From Kaistia algarum (GTDB taxonomy: Bacteria; Pseudomonadota; Alphaproteobacteria; Rhizobiales; Kaistiaceae): a stretch of DNA of 64,000 bases. Of the stretch, positions 50,533-58,770 are shown piece by piece. The first letter of the stretch is position 1. Each line of letters starts with the position of its first letter. The stretch lies in contig NZ_JAPKNJ010000001.1 of assembly GCF_026343945.1 (NCBI RefSeq), forward strand, positions 620,001 to 684,000. The letters are read 5' to 3'. A program made the position numbers and the translations under genes. The notes beneath the pieces were generated by a model. That model saw nothing but the letters and a program-made list of their open reading frames with translations, was not told where the DNA came from and ran no database searches.

Positions 50533-50570
50533 GATTATGTGCACGGTTGCCCGATTATGAGCACGGTCGC
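50533..50570. promoter_or_regulatory. Direct repeats in the promoter region, candidate operator
   Basis: Two near-identical 18-bp copies of GATTATGNGCACGGTNGC begin at 50533 and 50553, exactly 20 bp (two helical turns) apart, 19 bp upstream of the SBP start. In each copy the core is centred on a (partly) palindromic GTGCAC. This is the arrangement expected for a repressor dimer pair, and the divergent GntR/FCD regulator at 51085 is the natural candidate. It is inference from spacing and position only. Confidence 0.4.
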
Positions 50571-51084
50571 GAATTCAACAACAGCCATTGGCTGCCTGTC
50601 CCCCGACATTGGATCGAGCCGACGGTTCCAAGCTCTGGCTCCGTATTCCCCCGATAGCCGTCGCAGCTCGAACTGCGGCTATCCTTGATTGTGGCAACCA
50701 CCGGACCTGCTTATGCTGTTTTCTGGCGGGTGCGAATTCTCCCAGCGCAGGATCGGCAGCGCCGGGCTGCCGTCCGGCAAGGCCGCTGAACAATCCCAGC
50801 TGTACACAATGGAAGAACACGGCAAAAGCAGACTATCCGCAAGCCGAATTTGTCACCAGTGACCGCCGCAGCTTCAGGCACACAGAATTATCCTTGTAAA
50901 TCATGGGCCTCATTCGACGCCGTTCGGAGAGGCGCCACAACCGGGAGATGTTTCGAGTTCGGAAAGCCCGCTTGTGTCCGTCGGATTTCCGATAGCGTCT
51001 ATGAAGACGGCTGATATATTCGCTTGTAGCGAGCGTGGTGCCATGCGCCGCGAGTCGTCGTCCCTATCTTTGGATTCGACCTGT
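50571..51084. other. Divergent promoter region between SBP operon and GntR gene
   Basis: About 510 bp without a credible gene. An AT-rich tract near 50890-50910 could hold the regulator promoter. The base sequence shows no strong inverted repeats. In-frame Met codons at 51001 and 51043 extend the regulator N-terminus but lack ribosome sites. Confidence 0.4.
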
Positions 51085-51762
51085 ATGTCGCTCAGGAACG
51101 AGAAGCCGGCTCAAGGGGATGGCGACGCACCGCCGGCCACGCGCAACCTCGCCCAGCATGCCTACCAGGCGATATCGCGAATGATTCGCGAGCGGGAACT
51201 CCGAAGCGGCGATCCGATCGTCGAACAGCATCTCGCCGAACGACTTGGCGTGTCCCGAACGCCGCTGCGCGAGGCATTGCAGCGGCTCGAAGGCGAGGAG
51301 CTGCTGAAGAAGCATCCTGGCCGCTCCTACGAAGTGCGCCGGGTCGAACTGAGGGAATATCTGCAAAGCCTCAAGGTACGCGAGGTGCTCGAGCCGGAAG
51401 CGGCGGCGCTGGCGATCCCGCGCATCGGCGCCGAGGCGATCGAGGCCGTCCGCGCCGAGGCCCGCAAAGTCGAGCTGACTGTCCCTTACGACAAGATCGA
51501 GCATTGGCGGGCCGATGATCTTGTGCACAGCCTTTTTATCCGGAACTGCGCCAACGATGTGATGGCGCAAACGCTGGTGTCGCTGCGCGTGACGACGCAA
51601 CTCTTTGAGATCGAGCGTCTGGCGGATCGGCTCGGGCCCGATTCGCGCGAGCATGAGGCCATCCTCGACGCGCTGGCGGCGCGCGATGCCAAGGCGACGC
51701 GCAAGGCGGTTGCCACCCATATCCGATCGCTGGTGCGATTCGCGGTGAAAGCAGTGTCCTGA
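51085..51762 (+). CDS. GntR/FCD-family transcriptional regulator
   Basis: 225 residues from MSLRNEKPAQG. The winged HTH spans about residues 20-82: LAQHAYQAISRMIRERELRSGDPIVEQHLAERLGVSRTPLREALQRLEGEELLKKHPGRSYEVR. The FCD ligand domain follows, with VREVLEPEAAALAI, DDLVHSLFIRNCANDVM and REHEAILDALAARDAKATRKAVATHIRSLVRF, including Asp and His residues for the usual metal site. Start codon choice is uncertain (51001, 51043 or 51085). It lies divergent to the Dpp-type operon with a 570-bp spacer and convergent to a DUF1989 gene, and probably controls peptide or amino-acid catabolism. Confidence 0.88.
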   Translation: MSLRNEKPAQGDGDAPPATRNLAQHAYQAISRMIRERELRSGDPIVEQHLAERLGVSRTPLREALQRLEGEELLKKHPGRSYEVRRVELREYLQSLKVREVLEPEAAALAIPRIGAEAIEAVRAEARKVELTVPYDKIEHWRADDLVHSLFIRNCANDVMAQTLVSLRVTTQLFEIERLADRLGPDSREHEAILDALAARDAKATRKAVATHIRSLVRFAVKAVS

Positions 51763-51790
51763 GTGTCCGGCAGTCGGCCTTCTTCGCGGC

Positions 51791-52570
51791 CTATGGCTGG
51801 AGCGGATCGACATAGTCGGGCAAGAACCGCCCGGTGTTGAAGATCTCGATGCCGAGCGGGCGTGTCGGCTCCAGTTGCTCCGCATAGGTGTAGCGCCCGG
51901 ATGCGCTCGGGCAGATCGAGACGGCCACGAGACAGTCCATCTCGGCATAGAACTCGACATAGTCGCCCTGCTTGACGTCGGTGATCTCCCAGGGATGCAG
52001 GCCGCTATCGCTGTCGACGAAGCATTTCATGAACAGATTGACGTTGTCATGCAGGTCCCGGGCCTGAAGCCCATAGGGCTGGATCGCCCGCGTCAGATTG
52101 CAGTAGCAATTGTCATGCGTCACGAGCGGGTGGTTGCGGTCGCCCGTGACCCAGTACCAGACATGCGGATTGCAATGGGCGCCGAACAGGTAGTGATGCC
52201 GCGCGCCCGGATGGATCGGCTTGTTGACGACGGTGTCCTCGATCACCGTCATCATCGGGCGCAGATGCGGCAGGCTGCTCCATAGACGCATGTCGCGCGC
52301 GAGCCAGATGCCCTCGCGCGTCAGGGTATATTCGTTGGCAAAGCGCTCGCTGGTGTCATGCGCATTCCAGATGCACAGATCGGCGATCTGCGGACCTGCC
52401 TCGCAGATGATCCGGAACGTCTGGCCACGCTTGACGACAAAGGCGCTGGCCTTCTCTTCGACGGTGATGGTGAATTTCCGGTCACGTTCGAAGGTTCCCC
52501 GATGCTCGTGCAAGGCGTCGAAGAACGCCTTCGGAAAGGGCGGACGCGGAACATACCACTCGGCTTTCAT
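51791..52570 (-). CDS. DUF1989 (urea carboxylase-associated-like) protein
   Basis: 259 residues beginning MKAEWYVPRPPFPKAFFDAL. The family core has VKRGQTFRIICEAGPQIADLCIWNA, RLWSSLPHLRPMMTVIEDTV, HPGARHHYLFGAHCNPHVWYWVTG, HDNCYCNLTRAIQPYGL and VNLFMKCFVD, with several conserved His and Cys that could bind metal. The proteins in this family occur next to urea carboxylase and amino-acid transport genes; enzymatic role is not established. Its ATG start follows a weak ribosome site. It converges with the regulator gene. Confidence 0.88.
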   Translation of the reverse strand: MKAEWYVPRPPFPKAFFDALHEHRGTFERDRKFTITVEEKASAFVVKRGQTFRIICEAGPQIADLCIWNAHDTSERFANEYTLTREGIWLARDMRLWSSLPHLRPMMTVIEDTVVNKPIHPGARHHYLFGAHCNPHVWYWVTGDRNHPLVTHDNCYCNLTRAIQPYGLQARDLHDNVNLFMKCFVDSDSGLHPWEITDVKQGDYVEFYAEMDCLVAVSICPSASGRYTYAEQLEPTRPLGIEIFNTGRFLPDYVDPLQP

Positions 52571-52956
52571 GGTCGGAATTCCCTGTTGGCCGGAACGCCA
52601 ACGGCGGCGCTGGCTGGTCCTGGTGGTGGTGGCGAGCGGCGTGCCTGAATTGGCGTCATCTGGTGCACACTCTGCCTTGGATATCGCCACAAGGCGATGG
52701 CGGTAATCGAATAAGCCACCGGCTTTCGGATCGATATCGGCATTGCGACGGACAAGCTGAAGACCGACTCCGAACGATAGTCCTTCATTATCATGTAGTT
52801 GTCTCTCTCCGCCCACCGGGCCGCGCAGGCTTCGAGCCAGGCACTGCCGCCATTTGGCATTCCGATTGCATTGTCATTGTATACCGACTGTGTTCTGTAG
52901 CGGTCAAAGACAATCGCGCTAGCAGTCGTGGCGCCGGACTTTGAAGGGCATTATCG
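52571..52956. promoter_or_regulatory. Divergent spacer with possible GntR-type site
   Basis: 386-bp spacer between the DUF1989 gene and the M20-like gene. TTGTATACC occurs at 52877-52885. TTGTATACAA-type palindromes are common operators of FCD-type GntR proteins, so this half-matching site may be bound by the nearby regulator. No gene is seen. Confidence 0.35.
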
Positions 52957-54279
52957 ATGGATTCGGCCACGCAGGCGGCGCTCAACGGCATCGACAACGA
53001 CCCTGACGGCGTCATCGGCTTCCTGCAGACGCTAATCCGCCTGCAGCCGCAGGGCGAAGCTGCCGTGCAGGCCGCCGTCGCCGCCCGGCTGGCCGCCCTC
53101 GGCGCGCGCGTCGACGAGCTGCATTACGAGCCGTCGCAGGTTCCGGTTGTGCAGGAATTCGCATCGGAAAGCACGATCGTCCATGGCGAGCGCACCAGCG
53201 TCGTCGGAACGTTTGAGGGAGTCTCGACCGGGCGCAGCCTGATCCTGTTTGCCCATCCCGACGGAGAGCCCATCGGCGACGTATCAACATGGCAGCATGA
53301 CCCGTTCGCCGGCGCAATCGATGGCGGGCGCCTCCATGGCTGGGGCGTGGCCGACGATCTGGCCGGGGTGGCCGCCGGCATCTCGGCGATGGAGGCGATC
53401 CGCAAGGCCGGAATCGCCCTCTCCGGCGACGTGGTGATCGCCAGCACGCCCAGCAAGCGCCATGCCCGCGGCGTGGCGGCAGTGCTGCATCATGGCTGGG
53501 GCGCGGATGGCGCGATCTATCTGCATCCGGCCGAGTCGGGCGTTGGTATGCAGGAGATCAAGGCGCTGGCATCCGGGCAGTTGATCTTCACGGTCGACGT
53601 GATGGGACGCTCGCCCGACACGACCGAGCCGGGCCATACGGCCTTCGCCCATCTGGCCATCCATCCCTTCGGTAAGGCCAAGTTGCTGATCGATGCGCTG
53701 CGGGCGCTCGACGCCGAGCGCGCGACCCGCATCCGCCACCCGCTGCTCGACGCCGCCGTCGGTCGCTCCACCAATATCCTCATCTCCGCCCTGAAATTCG
53801 GCGAGCCGGGTGAATCGACGCGGGTGCCGACCCGGCTGAGCTTCACCGGAGCGATCTCGTTTCCGCCGCCCGAGACGCTCGACGCCGTCCAGGCCGAGGT
53901 CGAGGCCGCGCTCGAAGCGGTCATCGCGGCGGATCCGTTCTTGCGCGAGAACCGCCCAACCCTGCGCTGGCTGTCGGGGGTTACCGGCACCGAAGTTCCC
54001 GCCACCCATCCGCTCTATGTCAGCGTGAGCGCCGCGATCCAAGCCGTTTCCGGCACCACGCCGCATGTCAATGCGATGCACACATCGAGCGACATCCGCA
54101 ATCCGCTCGTCCAGAAAGGCATTCCCACCGTCGGCCTCGGCCCGCTCTGCGGCGACCTTACCCAGACGGGCCGGCACGACGAATGGGTCGATGTCGAGGA
54201 CTATCTCCGCACCGTCAAGGTGACGGCGGCCAGCATCATCGCCTGGTGCGGAGCCGGTCCGACCGATCCCCCGAAATGA
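52957..54279 (+). CDS. M20-family peptidase-like protein, atypical active site
   Basis: 440 residues. The M20 fold is visible: LILFAHPDGEPIGDVSTWQHDPFAGAIDGGRLHGWGVADDLAGVAAGISAMEAIRKAGIAL contains the HxD (His-Pro-Asp) and the Asp-Asp of the metal site. In normal M20 enzymes the next block is ..TxxEExGG, which provides the catalytic base and a metal ligand. Here it reads STPSKRHARGVAAVL, so both Glu are absent. MHTSSDIRNPLVQKGIPTVGLGPLCG at the end fits the last His region. It may be a non-peptidase hydrolase or an inactive binding protein. It starts the plus-strand catabolic run. Confidence 0.8.
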   Translation: MDSATQAALNGIDNDPDGVIGFLQTLIRLQPQGEAAVQAAVAARLAALGARVDELHYEPSQVPVVQEFASESTIVHGERTSVVGTFEGVSTGRSLILFAHPDGEPIGDVSTWQHDPFAGAIDGGRLHGWGVADDLAGVAAGISAMEAIRKAGIALSGDVVIASTPSKRHARGVAAVLHHGWGADGAIYLHPAESGVGMQEIKALASGQLIFTVDVMGRSPDTTEPGHTAFAHLAIHPFGKAKLLIDALRALDAERATRIRHPLLDAAVGRSTNILISALKFGEPGESTRVPTRLSFTGAISFPPPETLDAVQAEVEAALEAVIAADPFLRENRPTLRWLSGVTGTEVPATHPLYVSVSAAIQAVSGTTPHVNAMHTSSDIRNPLVQKGIPTVGLGPLCGDLTQTGRHDEWVDVEDYLRTVKVTAASIIAWCGAGPTDPPK

Positions 54280-54331
54280 CCCCGCATAGCCATTGATCCA
54301 GCCTATCCCATCGGCAACAGGAGTTCCCAGC

Positions 54332-55195
54332 ATGACGAAACCGACCCTGAGGAAGCTAGCGTTCGGCGCTATTGCGTCGTTCGGCACGCTGCTGGCCGCG
54401 GCCTTGCCGTCGCTAGCGCAAGCGGCCGACTGTCCGTCGGGCCTGCCCTTGTCACAGCCCGGCAAGCTGGTGATGTCGATCAACGCCACCATCCCGCCGA
54501 CCCAATATGTCGACAAGGACGGCAAGCTCGTGGGCCTCAATGTCGATCTCGGCAACGAGATCGCGAAGCGGCTTTGCCTCGAGCCGGTGTTCCAGAATGT
54601 GAGCTTCGAGGTGCAGATCCCCGGCCTGCAGACCAAGCGCTGGGACATGATCAATACCGGCCTCTATTACAACGAGGACCGGGTCAAGATCATGCAGCTG
54701 GTGCCCTATCAGGTCGATGCGCTGGCACTCATCGTCGCCGACGGCAACCCGCTCGGCGTCAAGTCGGCCGAGGACCTGGCCGGCAAGGTGGTCGGCGTCG
54801 AGATCGGCGGCTTCGAGGAAAAGAAGCTGCGCGAGATCAACGACGAGCAGGTGAAGGCCGGCAAGCCGGCCATGGATATCCGCGTCTTCAACACCTATGG
54901 CGACACGTTCCTCGCTCTGGGCGCAGGCCAGATCGCGGCGGTATTCGCGGGTGACTCGGTCGGCAAATATTACCAGGAGCAGGGCAAGTTCACGATGGCG
55001 GTCACCGGCCTCTATCCAGGCAGCCCGGGCGCCTTCGCCACCATCGAGCCGGCATTGGCCGAGGCGGTTGTCGGCGCGCTGAACGCCATGCTGGCGGACG
55101 GTACCTACGCGAAGCTGATGGACAAGACGGGCGCGACCAAGATCGACGCCTGGCCGCAGTGGAAGGGCACGTTCGCCTATTACTTCAAGCCCTGA
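54332..55195 (+). CDS. Amino-acid ABC transporter substrate-binding protein
   Basis: 287 residues. The ATG at 54332 has a gagg-type ribosome site; the signal peptide (LAFGAIASFGTLLAAALPSLAQA) ends near residue 31. The family 3 binding fold shows LVMSINATIPPTQYVDKDGKLVGLNVDLGNEIAKRLCLEP, then WDMINTGLYYNEDRVKIMQLVPYQVDALALIVADGNPL and later LADGTYAKLMDKTGATKI. It precedes its permease and ATPase. A strong terminator-like hairpin sits after its stop, so it may be made in excess over the permease. Substrate unknown. Confidence 0.93.
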   Translation: MTKPTLRKLAFGAIASFGTLLAAALPSLAQAADCPSGLPLSQPGKLVMSINATIPPTQYVDKDGKLVGLNVDLGNEIAKRLCLEPVFQNVSFEVQIPGLQTKRWDMINTGLYYNEDRVKIMQLVPYQVDALALIVADGNPLGVKSAEDLAGKVVGVEIGGFEEKKLREINDEQVKAGKPAMDIRVFNTYGDTFLALGAGQIAAVFAGDSVGKYYQEQGKFTMAVTGLYPGSPGAFATIEPALAEAVVGALNAMLADGTYAKLMDKTGATKIDAWPQWKGTFAYYFKP

Positions 55196-55210
55196 CGGCT
55201 TTCGTTTCCC

Positions 55211-55259
55211 CGGCGCGCGGGCCGATCAACCCGGCTCGCGCGCCGCTCCCCCCTTTTTT
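55211..55259 (+). terminator. Intra-operon terminator/attenuator
   Basis: Perfect 9-bp GC stem cggcgcgcg/cgcgcgccg (55211-55219 with 55237-55245) followed by CTCCCCCC and a run of six T. It lies 16 bp after the binding-protein stop and 13 bp before the permease start, so it probably lets the binding protein be produced in excess with partial read-through. Confidence 0.8.
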
Positions 55260-55271
55260 GCGTGATCGGAG

Positions 55272-56015
55272 ATGGCGACGTTGGCATGGAGCTGGAGCGC
55301 ATTCTTCGAGTTCCTCGTAAGCCCCTATCTGCTCGAGGGTGCCTGGACGACCGTCTGGCTCAGCGTCGTTTCGATGGCGATCGGCATCGGGCTCGGGCTT
55401 GGCGCCGCGCTCATGAAGATGTCGCGGCACCGAGCGCTGCGCGCGATCGCACAGTTCTACATCTGGTTGTGGCGCGGCACGCCGCTTCTAGTCCAACTGG
55501 TGATCATCTATGCGGGACTGCCGCAGATCGGCATCCGCTTCAGCGTCGTCGAATCGGCCATCATCGGACTGGCGCTGAATGAGGGGGCCTATTTCGCCGA
55601 GATCATGCGGGCGGGCATCCTCTCCGTCGACCGCGGCCAGAACGATGCAGCGCGCGCCCTCGGCATGACGTTCTGGAAGATGATGCGGATCGTGATCATG
55701 CCGCAGGCGACGCGGATCATCATTCCGCCGCTCGGCAATCAGTTTCTCGGCATGCTCAAGACATCGTCCCTGGTATCGGTCATCTCGATGGAGGAGTTGC
55801 TCCGACACGCCCAGCAACTGGCGCAGATCGAGTTCCGCGTGCTGGAAGTCTATATTGTCGCGGCGATCTACTATCTCCTGATGACATCGGCCTGGGGGCT
55901 CGTGCAAAAGCGTATCGAAGCGCAATACGAGAAGCCGTTCGGCGCCGCGATGGCCCCGCCTGCGACCGGTGCTGCCGCGCTGGACGGCGAGATGACGGGA
56001 GGGCCGGCGCGATGA
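55272..56015 (+). CDS. Amino-acid ABC transporter permease (HisM/GlnP type)
   Basis: 247 residues. EGAWTTVWLSVVSMAIGIGLGLGAALMK, FYIWLWRGTPLLVQLVIIYAGLPQI (the family RGTPLLVQL motif), EGAYFAEIMRAGILSVDRGQNDAARALGMTFWKMMRIVIMPQATRIIIPPLGNQF (the EAA loop) and TSSLVSVISMEELL all fit the HisM/GlnP family. ATG start overlaps none. Its stop overlaps the ATPase start by 4 bp. Confidence 0.93.
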   Translation: MATLAWSWSAFFEFLVSPYLLEGAWTTVWLSVVSMAIGIGLGLGAALMKMSRHRALRAIAQFYIWLWRGTPLLVQLVIIYAGLPQIGIRFSVVESAIIGLALNEGAYFAEIMRAGILSVDRGQNDAARALGMTFWKMMRIVIMPQATRIIIPPLGNQFLGMLKTSSLVSVISMEELLRHAQQLAQIEFRVLEVYIVAAIYYLLMTSAWGLVQKRIEAQYEKPFGAAMAPPATGAAALDGEMTGGPAR

Positions 56016-56806
56016 CACCGACCCCAGCCGACATGACCGGCGGCGATGGCCTGATCCGGGTCGAGAACGTCCGCAAATCCTTCCATGGCAATCCGGTGCT
56101 GCGCGATATCTCCTTGACCGTCGGGGCGGGAGAGGTCGTCGTCATCGCCGGCCGCTCCGGCAGCGGCAAGAGCACGCTGCTGCGCTGCATGAACAATCTC
56201 GAGACCATAGATGCCGGTCGCATCTATGCCGATGGCGAATTGATCGGCTATCGGGAGGTGGCGGGCAGGCTGATTCCACTCAAGGAAGCGGAAGTTGCCC
56301 GTCAACGCCGGGATCTCGGCATGGTCTTCCAGCAGTTCAATCTCTTCCCGCACCTGACGGTACTCGACAACATCACGGCCGCGCCGATCCATGTCCGCGG
56401 CGAGGCGCGCGCCGGGGCCGTCGCCTATGCGCGGGAGTTGCTGCAGCGGGTTGGATTGCCGGAGAAGGAGAGTGCCTATCCGCGCCAACTTTCGGGCGGC
56501 CAGCAGCAGCGCGTCGCCATCGCGCGGGCGCTGGCGATGCGACCGAAGGCGCTTCTGTTCGACGAGCCGACCTCGGCGCTCGATCCCGAGATGATCCGCG
56601 AGGTGCTCAACGTGATGACGGACCTGTCGGAAAACGGCATGACCATGATCGTCGTGACGCATGAACTGGGCTTCGCCCGGGCCGCCGCCGACCGGATCGT
56701 GTTGATGCACGAAGGCGAGATCGTCGAGAACGCCACGCCTGACCTGTTCTTCAATGCCCCGAAGAGCGAGGCCGCCCGGCAATTCCTGTCCAAGGTGCTG
56801 CCATGA
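56012..56806 (+). CDS. Amino-acid ABC transporter ATP-binding protein
   Basis: 264 residues. Walker [22 protein letters not shown], signature [18 protein letters not shown], Walker [14 protein letters not shown] and switch [14 protein letters not shown] are intact. The characteristic [16 protein letters not shown] lies at about 108. It is coupled to the permease (4-bp overlap) and to the phosphotriesterase-like gene (4-bp overlap). Confidence 0.94.
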   Translation: MTPTPADMTGGDGLIRVENVRKSFHGNPVLRDISLTVGAGEVVVIAGRSGSGKSTLLRCMNNLETIDAGRIYADGELIGYREVAGRLIPLKEAEVARQRRDLGMVFQQFNLFPHLTVLDNITAAPIHVRGEARAGAVAYARELLQRVGLPEKESAYPRQLSGGQQQRVAIARALAMRPKALLFDEPTSALDPEMIREVLNVMTDLSENGMTMIVVTHELGFARAAADRIVLMHEGEIVENATPDLFFNAPKSEAARQFLSKVLP

Positions 56807-57870
56807 ACCCGGCAAGCGACGGCGAGCCGACTGGCCGCGTCCGAACGGTGCGCGGTGACATGGCGGCGGCGGCGATCGGCCGCGTCGCTTTCCACGAGCA
56901 TCTATTGTTCGACCTGGTGCTCCCGGCGAACCGTGGCAGCGTCACCGACCCGCCGATCACGCCGGAGAACCGCTGGCAGATCGACTATCGCTCCAACGAA
57001 AATCGGAACAATGCCCGTCAGACCGATCCCGGCGTCGCCGCGGCGGAGCTGATCGCCTTTCGTGCCGATGGCGGCGACCTTCTGGTCGATCAGTCGACCG
57101 GCGGTCTCGCGCGCGATCCGGAAGGCCTGAGACAGGCGTCGGATGCCTCCGGCGTGCACGTCGTCGCTTCCGCCGGCACCTATTGCGCCGACTATCTCGA
57201 CGAGGAGACGCTGAGTCTCGACCTCGCAGCGCTGACGGCGCGCTTCGTGCGCGAGGTCGAGGCCGGCCTCGACGGAACGACCGTGAGAGCCGGGCTCATT
57301 GGCGAGATCGGCTGCTCCTGGCCGCTGCGCCCGTTCGAGCGGCGCGCACTCCAGGCGGCGGCGCGGGCGAGCCGGATCACCGGGGCAGCCATCAGCGTCC
57401 ATCCCGGTCGCCATCCCGATGCGCCTTTCGAGATCGCGGCCATCCTCGCCGAGGCCGGAGCCGATCTTCGCCGCGTCGTCATCTGCCACATGGACCGGAC
57501 CTTTCCCGGCGGCGAGAGGGTGCGCGAATTGCTGGCGACGGGCGTCAACGTCGAATGGGACTTCTTCGGCATCGAGCAGTCGCATTACTGGTTCGGCGAC
57601 ATCGAACTTCCGACCGATCTGCAGCGCCTCGCCCTCATCCGCGACCTGACCGCCGAGGGCTTCGGCTCCCGCATCCTCGTCAGCCACGACGTCTGTACCT
57701 GCACGCGGATGACGCGCTGGGGCGGGCACGGTTATGGTCATCTTCTCAGAAACGGGCCCGCTCTCATGCGCCGGGCCGGCCTCGCCGAAACCGATATCGA
57801 CCAATTGCTCCGCCGCAATCCGCTGCGCCACCTCGCGTTCGCGGATCCGGCACCCTTACAGGAAAGCTAA
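56803..57870 (+). CDS. Phosphotriesterase-family (amidohydrolase superfamily) protein
   Basis: 355 residues. The TIM-barrel metal site includes [11 protein letters not shown] (HxH), [20 protein letters not shown] (Glu in place of the carboxylated Lys of PTE), [15 protein letters not shown] (His), [12 protein letters not shown] (His) and [25 protein letters not shown] (Asp, His). This is the PTE-like/phosphotriesterase-homology-protein pattern. Family members hydrolyse lactones or phosphoesters; the neighbouring genes suggest a role in breaking a ring or amide in the imported substrate. Confidence 0.88.
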   Translation: MNPASDGEPTGRVRTVRGDMAAAAIGRVAFHEHLLFDLVLPANRGSVTDPPITPENRWQIDYRSNENRNNARQTDPGVAAAELIAFRADGGDLLVDQSTGGLARDPEGLRQASDASGVHVVASAGTYCADYLDEETLSLDLAALTARFVREVEAGLDGTTVRAGLIGEIGCSWPLRPFERRALQAAARASRITGAAISVHPGRHPDAPFEIAAILAEAGADLRRVVICHMDRTFPGGERVRELLATGVNVEWDFFGIEQSHYWFGDIELPTDLQRLALIRDLTAEGFGSRILVSHDVCTCTRMTRWGGHGYGHLLRNGPALMRRAGLAETDIDQLLRRNPLRHLAFADPAPLQES

Positions 57871-57871
57871 G

Positions 57872-58768
57872 GTGACCAAAGAATTTCGTGGGACCTACAC
57901 CGTCATGATCACGCCCTTCGACACCGAGGGCAGGGTCGATCTCGCGGCGACGGCGAACTTTGTCGACTGGCAGATCACCGAGGGCATTCACGGCCTGGTG
58001 CCGCTCGGCTCGACGGGCGAGTTCCTCTCGATGACCGACGACGAGCGCGCCGCCGTCGCCGAAACCGTGATCCGCAAGGCCGCGGGCCGCGTGCCGGTCC
58101 TCATCGGCACCGGCGCGGAATCGACCGACGACGTGATCCGCTATTCGCGGCAGGCGGAGTCGCTTGGCGCCGACGGCGTGATGATCATCCCGCCCTTCTA
58201 TTCGACGCCGACCGAGGACGAGTTGTTCGAGCACTATCGGCGCATCGGCGCCGCGATCGGCTTGCCGATCATGATCTACAACAACCCCGCGACCGCCAAT
58301 GTCGACCTGACCCCGCGGATCGTCGAACGGCTGAGCCGGATCGACAATGTCCGCTACATCAAGGAATCGACGATGGATGTGACGCGCATCCGCGACATCC
58401 TCGAATTCTGCGGCGACCGCATGACCGTTTTCGGTGGCATCATGGGCTTCGAATCGTTCCTGGAGGGTGCGGCGGGCTGGATCGCGGTCGGCTCCAACAT
58501 CATGCCGAAGGAAATGGCGCAGCTGTTCTCGCTCTGGGCCGATCACCGGGACTATGACGGTGCGAAGGCGCTCTATCACCGGATGCTGCCTGTCATCCGC
58601 CTCGTCGCCGGCCATCGCTATGTCTCCGGCACCAAGGCGGCACTCGCCATGATGGGACGCTCCGTCGGCGACCCACGCCCCCCTCGCCTGCCGCTTCCCT
58701 CGGCGGAACTGCCGGTCGTCGCCGAGGCCCTGGCGAAAGCGGGCGTCGTGATCGGCAGGGCTACCTGA
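57872..58768 (+). CDS. DapA-family (dihydrodipicolinate synthase-like) lyase/deaminase
   Basis: 298 residues, GTG start with ggaaag upstream, 1 bp after the previous stop. The Schiff-base barrel is intact: GTYTVMITPFDTEGRVDL, GLVPLGSTGEFLSMTDDER, PIMIYNNPATANVDLTP (catalytic Tyr in YNNP) and NVRYIKESTMDVTRI (Lys at about 161). It is too similar to the superfamily as a whole to name the substrate. A 1-pyrroline-4-hydroxy-2-carboxylate deaminase as in hydroxyproline breakdown is one candidate, given the oxidoreductase that follows; KDG-type aldolase/dehydratase is another. Confidence 0.88.
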   Translation: MTKEFRGTYTVMITPFDTEGRVDLAATANFVDWQITEGIHGLVPLGSTGEFLSMTDDERAAVAETVIRKAAGRVPVLIGTGAESTDDVIRYSRQAESLGADGVMIIPPFYSTPTEDELFEHYRRIGAAIGLPIMIYNNPATANVDLTPRIVERLSRIDNVRYIKESTMDVTRIRDILEFCGDRMTVFGGIMGFESFLEGAAGWIAVGSNIMPKEMAQLFSLWADHRDYDGAKALYHRMLPVIRLVAGHRYVSGTKAALAMMGRSVGDPRPPRLPLPSAELPVVAEALAKAGVVIGRAT

Positions 58769-58770
58769 CC

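Noticed and set aside
50795..50805. 11-bp match (CCCAGCTGTAC) to the tRNA-His 3' end, which could mark the far end of an integrated element.
   Set aside because: 11 bp is too short to be distinguished from chance over 30 kb and no integrase gene is present.
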